From Paracoccaceae bacterium (lineage in GTDB: Bacteria; Pseudomonadota; Alphaproteobacteria; Rhodobacterales; Rhodobacteraceae), in contig JACONJ010000048.1 of assembly GCA_014323785.1 (NCBI GenBank), forward strand, positions 16,170 through 80,169: DNA of 64,000 bases, given 5' to 3'. Below the pieces are notes generated by a model, which was given only the letters and a program-made list of their open reading frames with translations, searched no databases and was not told the origin of the DNA. Of this stretch, positions 16,224 to 25,222 are shown piece by piece (position 1 is the first letter of the stretch; each line of letters starts with the position of its first letter). A program made the translations under genes and the position numbers.

Positions 16224-17738
16224 TCAGGGCGCGGGTGGTTCGGGCGGAATGTAGTTCTTCGGGTCGGCCCGCCATTTGCGCCATTCATTGTCGAAATCTT
16301 CGTCATCCAAAGTTCCGGTTGGCCAGTGGGCTGGCCAATCTTTTTTGGTTCCGAGAGCATCGAACGCTTCGCGAACGGACCCATCGGCAAAGATGGCGGA
16401 ACCGTTGGCAGAGATGTCGTGCCAGAAGGGGCGCAGCTTCTTCAGGGTCGTATCATTAACATATCTCACGGCAGCACCTTTAAGATTGGCCCCCTCAAGA
16501 ATGGTGCCTTCTGACATCTTTACGCCCCGGAGGTCTGCCCCCTGCAAATTCGCGTTCTCTAGGTCTGCTTCCTGCAACCGCGCACGCCAGAGTTTTGCCC
16601 CCTGCAACTGCGCACGCCAGAGTTTTGCCCCCTGCAACTGCGCACGCCAGAGTTTTGCCCCCTGCAACTTTGCCCCCTGCAATTTTACGTACTGGAGGTT
16701 TGCGCTCTGTAAGCGGGCATGATTCAGATTGATGCCTCGTAAATCATGGTCTTGCAGATCAGTGCCGCGCAAATCCAGGCGGTAGCCGCTATAGCCGTCG
16801 GAGTCTGACTCATCTGCTAGTTCGCCAGGCCATTTTTGTTCTTGTTCTATCTGATCTTTTGTCCGGCGGCGCAGAACCTTCAATACGGCTTCGATATCGG
16901 CGCGGAGATCGATATCGGTGCGGTCTTTGATGCCGTCGGGTATTTGAGCCTCATTGCCGTTCTCATCGGTTTTGCCTGCCGGGGAATTCTCCCAGATATA
17001 GACGCAGAGAATTTCCATGATTTGGGTATGAAAAACGAGTTTGTCGCGGGCGATGCGTTCCAGCGCATAAATCCCGCCCATGCGGACCTCCATATTGGGC
17101 AGCGTGACGATCTCGGTGATCGGTTTTCTGCCACCCGGCTTCACGGATTTGTCTTTCTTGTAGAGTGGAATACCTTCTTCGTTTATAAGCGGCTGGTGTA
17201 CTTGTTTCTCTGTGCCAAGGCTTGCAACGGCGGCATTGATTCGATCAGTGATCTGTCCGTGTTCGGTGACATTCACTGTCTTTTGCGCCACGATGCTGCG
17301 CCAGATCAAAAGTGGCGCGCCCAGCAGCGCAACAAGGAGGGCCCCCAGGCCAAGGGATGAGGATGGGCTTTGGTGGGTATCGACCACCGAGTTGTCGGAA
17401 AGGACCGACAAGAGCAACAGGAAGGTTATTATAACCGCAAGCCCAAAGAGGGCGATAAAAATCAGGCCAAAGATCAGGACGGAAATAAGAACGAGCGTCC
17501 CGACGATTACACCGAATCTGGATTTCAGTGAATTAACCCACTCTGGCGGTACACGCTTATCCAAGCGCGGCAAGATGGCAAAGATAATCCATTTGCACAG
17601 AGTTACGCCCGCCAGGATGAGCGAGACAACCGCCAACGGGATGAATACCAAGCTGATGAAGAACTGCTCCGCCCCCGTGAGGTTGTCCCACCAGGTGCTC
17701 ACGGCCCCCAAGTCCCGTTGTTCTTCGCCGTCTTTCAT
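16224..17738 (-). CDS. Membrane-anchored pentapeptide-repeat protein
   Basis: This 504-residue protein has three or four hydrophobic helices in the first 160 residues (for example FFISLVFIPLAVVSLILAG and VGTLVLISVLIFGLIFIALF). A soluble middle part follows (about 170-300), then a pentapeptide-repeat domain (about 310-430) with A(N/D)LxG(A) units such as LQGAKLWRAQ, and a charged tail. The repeats should form a right-handed beta-helix in the cytoplasm. The middle segment GGIYALERIARD is common in proteins of this architecture. Function is unknown. The ATG at 17738 is chosen for GGGGAAAGG just upstream. Part of the repeat domain is also a near-perfect DNA repeat. Confidence 0.8.
   Translation of the reverse strand: MKDGEEQRDLGAVSTWWDNLTGAEQFFISLVFIPLAVVSLILAGVTLCKWIIFAILPRLDKRVPPEWVNSLKSRFGVIVGTLVLISVLIFGLIFIALFGLAVIITFLLLLSVLSDNSVVDTHQSPSSSLGLGALLVALLGAPLLIWRSIVAQKTVNVTEHGQITDRINAAVASLGTEKQVHQPLINEEGIPLYKKDKSVKPGGRKPITEIVTLPNMEVRMGGIYALERIARDKLVFHTQIMEILCVYIWENSPAGKTDENGNEAQIPDGIKDRTDIDLRADIEAVLKVLRRRTKDQIEQEQKWPGELADESDSDGYSGYRLDLRGTDLQDHDLRGINLNHARLQSANLQYVKLQGAKLQGAKLWRAQLQGAKLWRAQLQGAKLWRARLQEADLENANLQGADLRGVKMSEGTILEGANLKGAAVRYVNDTTLKKLRPFWHDISANGSAIFADGSVREAFDALGTKKDWPAHWPTGTLDDEDFDNEWRKWRADPKNYIPPEPPAP
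16581..16670 (-). repeat. Three tandem 30-bp units inside the pentapeptide domain
   Basis: A 30-base unit occurs three times in a row, starting at 16581, 16611 and 16641, with only the last base differing. Each unit encodes two pentapeptides. Because thirty is a multiple of three, gain or loss of units keeps the frame and lengthens or shortens the beta-helix. Confidence 0.9.
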
Positions 17739-17938
17739 GGCCTTTCCCCTTACATCCAGCGCACCGTTTCGCATCCGTCGTCCGGTTCCCGCTGTCCATA
17801 TGGCCATGAACGACGGGTTCCGGCAAGGCGGACCGCCGCATCGGGGCGGCGTTGCCATTGCCCGCCTGTTCCCCTATCCTGTCACCGATTTTGGCGGGAC
17901 TGCGCCCCGCGCCCGAACGCACCGAAAGGATACTCAAG

Positions 17939-18223
17939 ATGGAAGGATTCGCCCAGTTCCTGCCCCTGATCCTGATCTTCGCGATCATGTATTTTCTGCT
18001 GATCCGCCCGCAGCAGAAAAAGGTGAAAGAGCATCAGGCGATGGTGGCCGCGCTGCGCCGGGGGGATGAGGTCGTGACCCAGGGCGGGCTCATCGGCAAA
18101 ATCACCAGGGTGAAGGACGACACCGAGGTAGAGGTGGAATTGACCCAGGGCGTCAAGGTTCGCGTGCTGCGCCCGACAATTGCGCAGGTGCGGTCCAAAA
18201 CCGAACCAGTGAAATCCGCCTGA
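17939..18223 (+). CDS. yajC: Sec translocon accessory protein YajC
   Basis: This 94-residue protein has one transmembrane helix (about residues 6-22, LPLILIFAIMYFLLI) followed by RPQQKKVKEHQAM and a small beta domain with GDEVVTQGGLIGKITRV. YajC associates with SecDF and YidC at the Sec translocon. The ATG at 17939 follows AAAGGA. It leads the operon yajC-secD-secF, with secD 26 bp downstream. Confidence 0.95.
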   Translation: MEGFAQFLPLILIFAIMYFLLIRPQQKKVKEHQAMVAALRRGDEVVTQGGLIGKITRVKDDTEVEVELTQGVKVRVLRPTIAQVRSKTEPVKSA

Positions 18224-18249
18224 CCCCGCCTGCAAAAGGGCCCGTTGAT

Positions 18250-19923
18250 ATGCTGCACATCCCGCTTTTGACCCGGCTGCTGATCTGGGGGGGGCTGTTT
18301 CTGGGGCTGGCCCTGGCCCTGCCGAACCTGTTCTATGACCGCGTGGAACGGCATAACAAGGCGGTGGCACGCATTGAACAGACGGGGACCACAACCGACG
18401 CATTAGAGGCCGACCGCAAGGGCTGGCCCGGGTTCCTGCCCGCAACCCTGGTGCATCTGGGCCTGGATTTGCGCGGGGGGGCGCACCTGCTGGCCGAGGT
18501 CGCGGTTGAGGATGTGTTTGCGCGGCGGATGGATGGCCTGTGGCCCAGGGTGCGCGATGCGCTGCGGGAACAGCGCGCCACGGTGGGCACAATCCGCCGT
18601 CAGGATGCCCCGCCGGGGGAGCTGCACGTGCGCCTGTCCCGGCCCCAGGGGATGGCCACCGCGGTGCAGGTGGTGCGCGGGATGGGGCAGCCCGTTCTTA
18701 GCCTGACCGGGGGTGCGCAAAGCACGCTGGAGGTCGCGGGGCGCGGCGATGTGCTGATTGTGCGGCTAAGTGCGGCCGAGGCCCGCGCCACGACCGACCG
18801 TGCGCTGCAGCAATCGGTTGAGATTGTGCGCCGTCGCGTGGATGAGGTGGGCACGCGCGAGCCCACAATCCAGCGCCAGGGCGCGGACAGGGTGCTGATC
18901 CAGGTGCCGGGGGTTGGCTCAGCCGCCGAGCTGAAGGCCCTGATCGGCACCACCGCGCGGCTGACCTTTCACCCTGTAGCGGGGCGAACCACGGATGCGG
19001 CTGAACGGGCCGGGCCGCGGCAGGTGATCTATCCGTCACTCGATCCGGATGAACAGGGGGTGTTTTATATTCTGGAACAGACCCCGGTGGTCACGGGCGA
19101 TGATCTGGTGGATGCGCAGCCCGCCTTTGATGCCCAGACCGGGCAGCCCAGCGTGACCTTTCGTTTTAACCCCAACGGGGCGGCCCTGTTCGGGCGGTTT
19201 ACGGCGGCGAACGTGGGCGCGCCCTTTGCCATCGTTCTGGATGAACAGGTGATATCGGCCCCCGTGATCCGCCAGGCGATCACTGGCGGGTCGGGACAGA
19301 TTACCGGGAACTTCAGCGTTCGCGAGTCGACGGACCTGGCGGTTCTGCTGCGTGCAGGCGCACTGCCGGCCCGGATGACCTTTCTTGAAGAGCGCACCAT
19401 CGGCCCGGAACTGGGGGCCGACAGCATCACGGCGGGCGGGCGCGCCGCGGTGGTGGCGTTCGCCGCGGTGCTGATCTTTATGGTGCTGTGCTATGGCCTG
19501 TTCGGGGTGTTTGCCTCGGTCGCGCTGGTCCTGAACGTGGGGCTGATCCTGGGGATCCTGGGCTTGATTGGCGCAACCCTGACCCTGCCGGGGATCGCGG
19601 GGGTTGTCCTGACCATCGGCATGGCGGTGGATGCCAATGTGCTGGTCTTTGAACGTATTCGCGAGGAACTGAAAACCGCGAAAGGACCGGCACGGGCCAT
19701 CGAACTGGGCTATGAACGCGCGCTGGGCGCGATCATTGATGCGAATCTGACAACCTTTATCATCGCGGTGATCCTGTTCACGCTGGGGACCGGCCCGGTG
19801 CGCGGCTTTTCCGTCACGCTGGGAATCGGGATTCTGACCTCGGTCTTTACGGCGGTTTATGTGACCCGCCTGTTTATCGTAACCTGGTTCGCCTGGACCC
19901 GCCCCAAAACAATTGAGGTATAA
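18250..19923 (+). CDS. secD: Protein translocase subunit SecD
   Basis: This 557-residue subunit uses the proton-motive force to complete protein export. It has an N-terminal helix (LLIWGGLFLGLALALPNLF), the LGLDLRGGAHL motif, a large periplasmic region, and five further helices from about residue 390. The segment with VVLTIGMAVDANVLVFERI is the SecD signature containing the proton-pathway aspartate. The stop is followed by secF at 4 bp. Confidence 0.97.
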   Translation: MLHIPLLTRLLIWGGLFLGLALALPNLFYDRVERHNKAVARIEQTGTTTDALEADRKGWPGFLPATLVHLGLDLRGGAHLLAEVAVEDVFARRMDGLWPRVRDALREQRATVGTIRRQDAPPGELHVRLSRPQGMATAVQVVRGMGQPVLSLTGGAQSTLEVAGRGDVLIVRLSAAEARATTDRALQQSVEIVRRRVDEVGTREPTIQRQGADRVLIQVPGVGSAAELKALIGTTARLTFHPVAGRTTDAAERAGPRQVIYPSLDPDEQGVFYILEQTPVVTGDDLVDAQPAFDAQTGQPSVTFRFNPNGAALFGRFTAANVGAPFAIVLDEQVISAPVIRQAITGGSGQITGNFSVRESTDLAVLLRAGALPARMTFLEERTIGPELGADSITAGGRAAVVAFAAVLIFMVLCYGLFGVFASVALVLNVGLILGILGLIGATLTLPGIAGVVLTIGMAVDANVLVFERIREELKTAKGPARAIELGYERALGAIIDANLTTFIIAVILFTLGTGPVRGFSVTLGIGILTSVFTAVYVTRLFIVTWFAWTRPKTIEV

Positions 19924-19927
19924 GGCA

Positions 19928-20899
19928 ATGCGGCTGCGTCTGGTTCCCCGGAACACGCGTTTCAACTTTTTCCGCTATGCACGGGCCACTTTTGGGGCGT
20001 CAATTGCGGCGATGCTCCTGTCCATCGGCGTGTGGCTGGTGATGGGGCTGAATTTCGGGATCGATTTCCTAGGCGGCACGACGCTGCGCACGGAAAGCAG
20101 CGTGAAGATCGATGTGGGGGCGTATCGCGCGGCACTGGCCCCCCTGGCCTTGGGCGATGTCTCGATCACGCAGGTGTTTGACCCCGCATTCGGGGCCGAA
20201 CGGCACGTGGCCATGGTGCGGATTCAGGCGCAGGCGGGACAGGAAAGCGTTACCCCCGCGACGGTGAACGCGGTGCAGGTGGCCCTGCGCGACGCGATTG
20301 ATTCGGCGATGACGTTTCCCCTGGTTGAAAGCGTTGGCCCGAAGGTTTCGGGTGAGCTGATCATCACGGCCCTGCTGGCGGTGGCGGCCGCGCTGGCGGC
20401 GATCCTGATCTATATCTGGCTGCGGTTTGAATGGCAGTTCTCGGTCGGCGCGGTGGCGGCCCTGATCCACGATGTGGTGCTGACCATCGGGGTATTCAGC
20501 CTGCTGCAAATCCGCTTTGACCTGGCCACAATCGCGGCGATTCTGACAATCATCGGCTATTCCATCAATGACACGGTGGTGATCTTCGATCGGTTGCGTG
20601 AGAATTTGCGGAAATACAGGAAAATGCCCCTGCGGGATGTGATGAACCTGAGCGCGAATGAAACGCTGGGCCGTACTTTGATGACATCCGGCACAACCCT
20701 GCTGGCCCTTCTGGCCCTGCTGACCCTGGGGGGGGATGTGATCCGCGGCTTTGTCTTTGCGATTTTCTGGGGGGTGATCGTGGGCACCTATTCCTCAATC
20801 TACGTGGCCAAGAATGTGGTTCTGATGTGTGGGGTAACGCGCGACTGGTCCCGGCCCGATGGCCCGGCGGGCACGCGCTTTGGCCAAAGTGATGCCTGA
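19928..20899 (+). CDS. secF: Protein translocase subunit SecF
   Basis: This 323-residue partner of SecD shows the family pattern: FNFF near the N-terminus, a first helix, GIDFLGGTTL at the start of the periplasmic domain, and GYSINDTVVIFDRLREN in the membrane core. The ATG at 19928 lies after an AAGGC-like site four bases past secD. An ATG 15 bases upstream inside secD is less likely. Confidence 0.97.
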   Translation: MRLRLVPRNTRFNFFRYARATFGASIAAMLLSIGVWLVMGLNFGIDFLGGTTLRTESSVKIDVGAYRAALAPLALGDVSITQVFDPAFGAERHVAMVRIQAQAGQESVTPATVNAVQVALRDAIDSAMTFPLVESVGPKVSGELIITALLAVAAALAAILIYIWLRFEWQFSVGAVAALIHDVVLTIGVFSLLQIRFDLATIAAILTIIGYSINDTVVIFDRLRENLRKYRKMPLRDVMNLSANETLGRTLMTSGTTLLALLALLTLGGDVIRGFVFAIFWGVIVGTYSSIYVAKNVVLMCGVTRDWSRPDGPAGTRFGQSDA

Positions 20900-20970
20900 T
20901 GTGGTGCGATAGGCGACGGCGCATCGGCCCCCGGGCACAGGCGCACGGGGACAGCGCGGGGGGGGGCCGG

Positions 20971-21765
20971 GTGATTGACGGGCTGATGACGGCCCTGGGT
21001 GCCCCGAACCTGCCTTGGGTTGCGGGGGCATCCGTTCTGGCCGGGCTGGTGTATGGCTTTGCGGGCTTCGGTGCGGCCCTGATTTTTATGCCCCTGACCA
21101 CGGTTTTCATCAGTGCGCCGGTTGCGATTGCGGCGTTTTCGGTCTCGGCACTGGCTTCTCTGATCACGGTGGTGCCCGGGGCGTGGAAGGTGGCGGATAG
21201 GCGGGCGGTGGCGGTGATGATCGGCGGCTGCCTGATCTGTGCGCCCCTGGGCGTGGCGATTCTGCGCCTGGCCCCGGATCCGGTGATCCGCGCGGTGATC
21301 GCGGCTCTGACGCTTGGCACCCTGGCGGTCCTGATCGCGGGCTGGCGGGTGCCTGCGCGGGGCGGCTGGCCCGTGCGGGCGGGGGTGGGTGCGCTGTCCG
21401 GGATTACCGGGGGCGCGACGGGGCTGAACGGGCCGCCGGTGATCCTGTTCAACCTGGCCACCGATCAGCCGGTGGCGGTGACGCGCGGCAATCTGGCGGT
21501 GTTTCTGACCCTGACCTCGCTTGGCGTTCTGCCGCAGCTCTGGCTGCAGGGGATGCTGCGGCCCCAGGCGGTCTGGCTTGGGCTGATTTTGCTGATTCCC
21601 TACTCCGCAGGTACCTGGTGCGGTGTGCGCCTGTTTAATCCGCGCCATGCGGTGCTGTATCGGTGCCTGGCCTATGGGCTGATCGGGGCCGCCGGTCTGG
21701 CGGCACTGCCGGGTGTGGGGCCAGGCGAAACAAGGACAGCGGCGGGCAGCCATGCAATTGAATGA
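20971..21765 (+). CDS. TauE/SafE family permease
   Basis: This roughly 264-residue membrane protein has eight predicted helices in two similar halves, as in the TauE/SafE (DUF81) sulfite or sulfonate exporters. FAGFGAALIFMPL in the first half and GGATGLNGPPVILF in the second are the paired signature loops. The substrate cannot be read from sequence. The start is uncertain: GTG 20971 and ATG 20986 both give a sensible N-terminus, and the frame stays open back to 20899. It lies in the direction of the sec operon, and its end overlaps the following gene by 14 bases. Confidence 0.85.
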   Translation: MIDGLMTALGAPNLPWVAGASVLAGLVYGFAGFGAALIFMPLTTVFISAPVAIAAFSVSALASLITVVPGAWKVADRRAVAVMIGGCLICAPLGVAILRLAPDPVIRAVIAALTLGTLAVLIAGWRVPARGGWPVRAGVGALSGITGGATGLNGPPVILFNLATDQPVAVTRGNLAVFLTLTSLGVLPQLWLQGMLRPQAVWLGLILLIPYSAGTWCGVRLFNPRHAVLYRCLAYGLIGAAGLAALPGVGPGETRTAAGSHAIE

Positions 21766-22105
21766 GGTTCGGTTTGATAACAGCCCGCCGGTTAGTGGCT
21801 ATGGGCCCGGCTTCTTTCGGGTTGGCGGCCTGGTGATGACGGGGGCGGTGCTGCTGCTGCCCCCGGGGCCGCGCGGCTGGGTTGCGGCCCCCGCTGCCGC
21901 ACCAATTGTGGCCGCGGCGGATGCGATTGACGTGCTCCTGCTGGGCATGGGGGCCATGATCGCGCAACCGCCCGCGGCCCTGCGCCAGGCACTGGAGGTG
22001 GCCGGAATCGGGGCAGAGGTCATGGCAACCCCCGCAGCCTGCCGCACCTATAATGTGCTGCTGGCCGAAGGTCGCCGCGTCGGCGCGGCCCTGCTGCCGG
22101 TCTGA
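21752..22105 (+). CDS. Mth938-like domain protein (DUF498)
   Basis: This 117-residue protein matches the Mth938/NDUFAF3-like fold: VSGYGPGFFRVGG, a central DVLLLGMGA, then AACRTYNVLLAEGRRVGAALLPV, where the N(V/I)L-EGR-A ending is diagnostic. In alphaproteobacteria it commonly follows secF, as here, with the TauE gene inserted between. In mitochondria the relative assists complex I assembly. The bacterial role is unproven. The ATG at 21752 lies within the end of the permease gene. Confidence 0.88.
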   Translation: MQLNEVRFDNSPPVSGYGPGFFRVGGLVMTGAVLLLPPGPRGWVAAPAAAPIVAAADAIDVLLLGMGAMIAQPPAALRQALEVAGIGAEVMATPAACRTYNVLLAEGRRVGAALLPV

Positions 22106-22110
22106 TGATA

Positions 22111-22133
22111 GCGGTGCGAAATAAACGCCAAAT
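22111..22133 (+). repeat. Dispersed intergenic repeat, copy 2
   Basis: Identical over 23 bases to 6461-6483. It starts five bases after the stop of the Mth938-like gene and is followed by GGGGGCCGAT, also present after copy 1 but at a longer distance. Confidence 0.7.
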
Positions 22134-22175
22134 CGTGGGCGGTTCGGGGGCCGATCATCCGGGCGGCGTGCAGGC

Positions 22176-22604
22176 CTACCACTGGCCCGTATTGGGCATG
22201 GAGGCCCAGGGCTCAGCCGGGGCCAGGCGTGCGCCCGCCTGCAGAAGCTCAACCGAGATATTGTCCGGTGAGCGGACAAAGGCCATATGCCCGTCGCGCG
22301 GGGGGCGGTTGATGGTCACGCCATTGTTCATCAGATGCCGGCACGTCGCATAGATATTATCCACCCGATAGGCAAGGTGGCCAAAATGGCGACTGTCGGA
22401 TGGCAGCCCCGCGTCCCCATCCCAGTTAAAGGTCAGTTCAATGGGGGCCTCATCCTGGCCGGGCGGGGCCATAAAAACAAGGGTAAAGCGGCCCTGGTCG
22501 TTTTCGTGCCGCCGAATCTGTTGCAGGCCAAGCAGCTGGTAAAAGGCCATGCTGGCCTCAAGGTTCTTCACCCGAACCATTGTATGCAGATATCTTAGTC
22601 CCAT
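22176..22604 (-). CDS. gloA: Lactoylglutathione lyase (glyoxalase I)
   Basis: This 142-residue VOC-fold protein converts the hemithioacetal of methylglyoxal and glutathione to S-lactoylglutathione. The four metal ligands are visible: histidine in YLHTMVRV, glutamate in PIELTFN, histidine in HFGHLAYRV and glutamate in ISVELLQ. The length matches short bacterial GloA proteins. The ATG at 22604 has GGAG eight bases upstream. A GTG at 22613 is less likely. It is divergent from thyX. Confidence 0.93.
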   Translation of the reverse strand: MGLRYLHTMVRVKNLEASMAFYQLLGLQQIRRHENDQGRFTLVFMAPPGQDEAPIELTFNWDGDAGLPSDSRHFGHLAYRVDNIYATCRHLMNNGVTINRPPRDGHMAFVRSPDNISVELLQAGARLAPAEPWASMPNTGQW

Positions 22605-22746
22605 TGTGGTCACTCCGTTGTTGCGGGGGCATTATGGCCCAGGCGGTGCGGGGTTTGCACCCCCCCTGCCCTGCTGTCTTGCGAATCGCCCGCTTCTGCA
22701 GGATGCTGCCCCGGTGCAATTCCCCAGGACAAGAGCACCCGAGCCC

Positions 22747-23646
22747 ATGCCCCCCGAACTGCAAACGGAAATCGAAGACACCCGCAGCCAGCCGCGGCCA
22801 ACCGGGTGCCCGGTGGGTTCCGGGCTGGAGGCACACCTGCATAAGGCCGTGCCGGTTCTTGATCACGGCTTTGTCAAGGTTGTGGATTACATGGGGGATG
22901 ACGCATCCATTGTTCAAGCCGCCCGTGTCAGTTACGGGGAGGGGACAAAGAAAACCCGCGATGACGAAGGGTTGATTCGTTACCTGATGCGGCATGCCCA
23001 CACGACGCCGTTTGAGATGTGTGACATCAGGTTTCATGTGAAGGCACCGATCTTTGTGGCCCGCCAATGGATGCGGCACCGCACGGCATCGGTAAATGAG
23101 GTGTCGGGGCGGTATTCCGTTTTGAAGACGGACTGCTACATCCCTGATCCCGAACATCTGGGGACACAGTCAAAGACCAATAAACAAGGCCGCGGAGACG
23201 ATATATTGAATGAAGAAGACGCTGACCGTGTCATCACCCGTATAAAGGATGCGGGGCGGAATTGTGATGAGACATACGGGCAAATGCTCCATCCGGATGT
23301 GGACCTGTCGCGGGAACTTGCACGAATCGTCTTGCCCCTGAACACGTATACTGAATGGTATTGGAAAATAGACCTGCACAATCTGTTTCATTTTCTGCAA
23401 TTGCGCCTTGATGAGCATGCGCAGTATGAAATCCGTGTTTACGCTGAAGCCATTGCCTTGGTTATAAAAGGCTGGGTTCCCCTGGCATGGAAAGCGTTCG
23501 AGGACTATCGTTTGAACGCGGTAAGCCTTAGTGCACAAGGCGTTGACTGTGTCCGCCGCATGCTGCGGGGGGAACAGGTTACGCATGCGACCTCTGGCAT
23601 GTCCGCCAGAGAGTGGAGAGCGTTTGAGGAGGCGTTTGGACGATGA
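22747..23646 (+). CDS. thyX: Flavin-dependent thymidylate synthase
   Basis: This 299-residue protein makes dTMP from dUMP using FAD, NADPH and methylene-tetrahydrofolate. The ThyX signature RHRTASVNEVSGRYS is intact, preceded by VARQWMRHR. The N-terminal VKVVDYMGDDASIVQAARVSYG and IRYLMRHAHTTPFEM are standard for alphaproteobacterial members. The ATG at 22747 is chosen since the residues before it are not conserved. The second half is noticeably more AT-rich than surrounding genes. The TGA overlaps the ATG of a GIY-YIG nuclease gene (ATGA), so the two are translationally coupled. Confidence 0.95.
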   Translation: MPPELQTEIEDTRSQPRPTGCPVGSGLEAHLHKAVPVLDHGFVKVVDYMGDDASIVQAARVSYGEGTKKTRDDEGLIRYLMRHAHTTPFEMCDIRFHVKAPIFVARQWMRHRTASVNEVSGRYSVLKTDCYIPDPEHLGTQSKTNKQGRGDDILNEEDADRVITRIKDAGRNCDETYGQMLHPDVDLSRELARIVLPLNTYTEWYWKIDLHNLFHFLQLRLDEHAQYEIRVYAEAIALVIKGWVPLAWKAFEDYRLNAVSLSAQGVDCVRRMLRGEQVTHATSGMSAREWRAFEEAFGR

Positions 23647-24583
23647 CAAACGGACGGTCTGTGCGTCTTTATTTGGTGGATGGCGTTGCCACAGGTATAT
23701 TGACTGCGGAGATCATGAATTGGACGGGCCATGTCCTTGCATCGCCAAGGACACGAATCGACGAAGCCTTGAAAAGGGAAGAGCTGCGTCGAACAGGTAT
23801 CTATTTTCTGACTGGTCCGGATGATCAGGGAAGTGACCTGGACCGCGTTTATGTTGGCGAAGGTGACGAGATTGGGACACGCCTGAAGCAGCATAACAAG
23901 GAGAAAGAATTTTGGGAGAGGTTCATTGCAGTAACCAGCAAAGATTCGAACCTAACGAAATCTCATGTGAGGTACCTCGAAGCCCGCCTGATCAAAATGA
24001 TCAATGAGGCAAGAGAAGTTAAGGTTGACAACTCGAACACGCCGGAATTTGATCGCCTTCCAGAATCTGACATAGCTGATATGGACACCTTCCTGGAAGA
24101 GGTCAACCTTATTCTGCCCGTTATTGGGGCGACGTTTCTTCGCACGACATCGCACCGTCATAGTATGGAAGCAAAACCAGGCCACGCACCGGGACAAGGT
24201 GTGCTGTCTTCAGACAAGACCGATTCACAAGTTTCAAAATCACCTGTGTTCCATTTTGAAAGCCGGAGTACCGGAATTTCTGCGCGTGCGGTTGAAACCG
24301 AAGGGGAGTTTGTCGTCCTGAAGGATTCGACTGGCTGTCTCAATGAAGCGCCTTCATTGGGTGAGCGATTCAAAGCAATTAGGCGGGCGGCATTGGCGAG
24401 TGGACGTACTAAAAAACTGGATACAAAAAATTTGTGCTTGAGCAGGACATCGCATTCTCTAGCCCCAGTGCCGCCATAACTTTCCTTTCGGGGGCAAATC
24501 GTAACGGTAGAACCCTTTGGAAGACTGAAGGTGGACAGGAGTACGGTAATTGGAAGGACGCCTTTATCGAAAAACCGCTTTAA
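23643..24583 (+). pseudogene. GIY-YIG nuclease with DUF4357-like C-terminus, split by a frameshift
   Basis: Residues about 50-115 form a GIY-YIG domain (TGIYFLTG, DRVYVGEG, the arginine in GTRLKQH, and a glutamate in YLEARLIKM). A C-terminal DUF4357-like segment begins with EFVVLKDSTG. The zero frame leaves homology in the A6 run at 24425-24430 and stops at 24479. In the -1 frame the domain continues as FVLEQDIAFSSPSAA, GANRNGRTLW and GGQEYGNWKDAF to a TAA at 24581-24583. One missing A explains the break. It may be a recent mutation, a sequencing error in a homopolymer, or a slippage site that still yields full-length protein. The gene is much more AT-rich than its neighbours, a sign of transfer. 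Confidence 0.75.
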
Positions 24584-24700
24584 GATGTCCATCCTGACCG
24601 ACATGGCTGCGGACAATGCCCACCCTATGGCAGGCATATATGAGCACACCCCAAGCCAGCCCCCAGGCGGGGCATATGCGAAAACATCAAGACGAAGACA

Positions 24701-24722
24701 CGGCGCGAATCAGATCGCGCCG
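24701..24722 (-). terminator. Hairpin downstream of the cold-shock gene
   Basis: CGGCGCGA and TCGCGCCG form a perfect eight-base-pair stem with a six-base loop, 29 bases beyond the cold-shock stop. Only a mixed, T-containing stretch follows on the minus strand, so termination efficiency is uncertain. Confidence 0.5.
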
Positions 24723-24751
24723 TGCGCACATCATTCCCCTGGAGGGGGGGG

Positions 24752-24958
24752 TCAGAGCTTTTGCAGTTCAGCCGCAGAGGAGCGCCCATCGCGCCCTTCC
24801 TGCAGCTCATAGCTGACCTTTTGGTTATCGGCCAGGCCCGTCAGCCCGGCGCGTTCCACGGCCGATATGTGGACGAAAACATCCCTGCCGCCGTCATCGG
24901 GGGCAATGAAACCGTAGCCTTTGGTGGTGTTGAACCACTTTACTGTACCCGTGGGCAT
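24752..24958 (-). CDS. Cold-shock domain protein
   Basis: This 68-residue single cold-shock domain contains RNP1 (KGYGFI after TGTVKWFNTT) and RNP2 (DVFVHISAVE), which stack on single-stranded RNA or DNA. Proteins of this type act as RNA chaperones or antiterminators. The ATG at 24958 has GAAGGA about eleven bases upstream and leaves a long untranslated leader, common for csp genes. A hairpin follows the stop. Confidence 0.95.
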   Translation of the reverse strand: MPTGTVKWFNTTKGYGFIAPDDGGRDVFVHISAVERAGLTGLADNQKVSYELQEGRDGRSSAAELQKL

Positions 24959-25222
24959 CGTCGTTGTCTTTCCTTCTTTCAAGGTTTCCGCCCGCGGGGG
25001 TGCGGCGGTTTGGTGAAGGGCAACCGCCTTGTTCCCGGGCCTTCCTATAAGAAGGGCGGGGCAGCGAACACCTGTGATCACGCAACCACGTATGGGGGGG
25101 ATTGGCCAGGAACGCAAGCCCCCCACTGGCACGTGACGCGAATTATTGCCACTTTTTCGGGATTCATCCCGGAACAGGCCCCAATACGGGCAGGCAGGGC
25201 CGTGAAATCCCCTGCGAGATGT

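Noticed and set aside
22549..22746. Upstream extension of thyX
   Set aside because: The added 66 residues overlap the gloA control region, are not conserved and lack a ribosome site.
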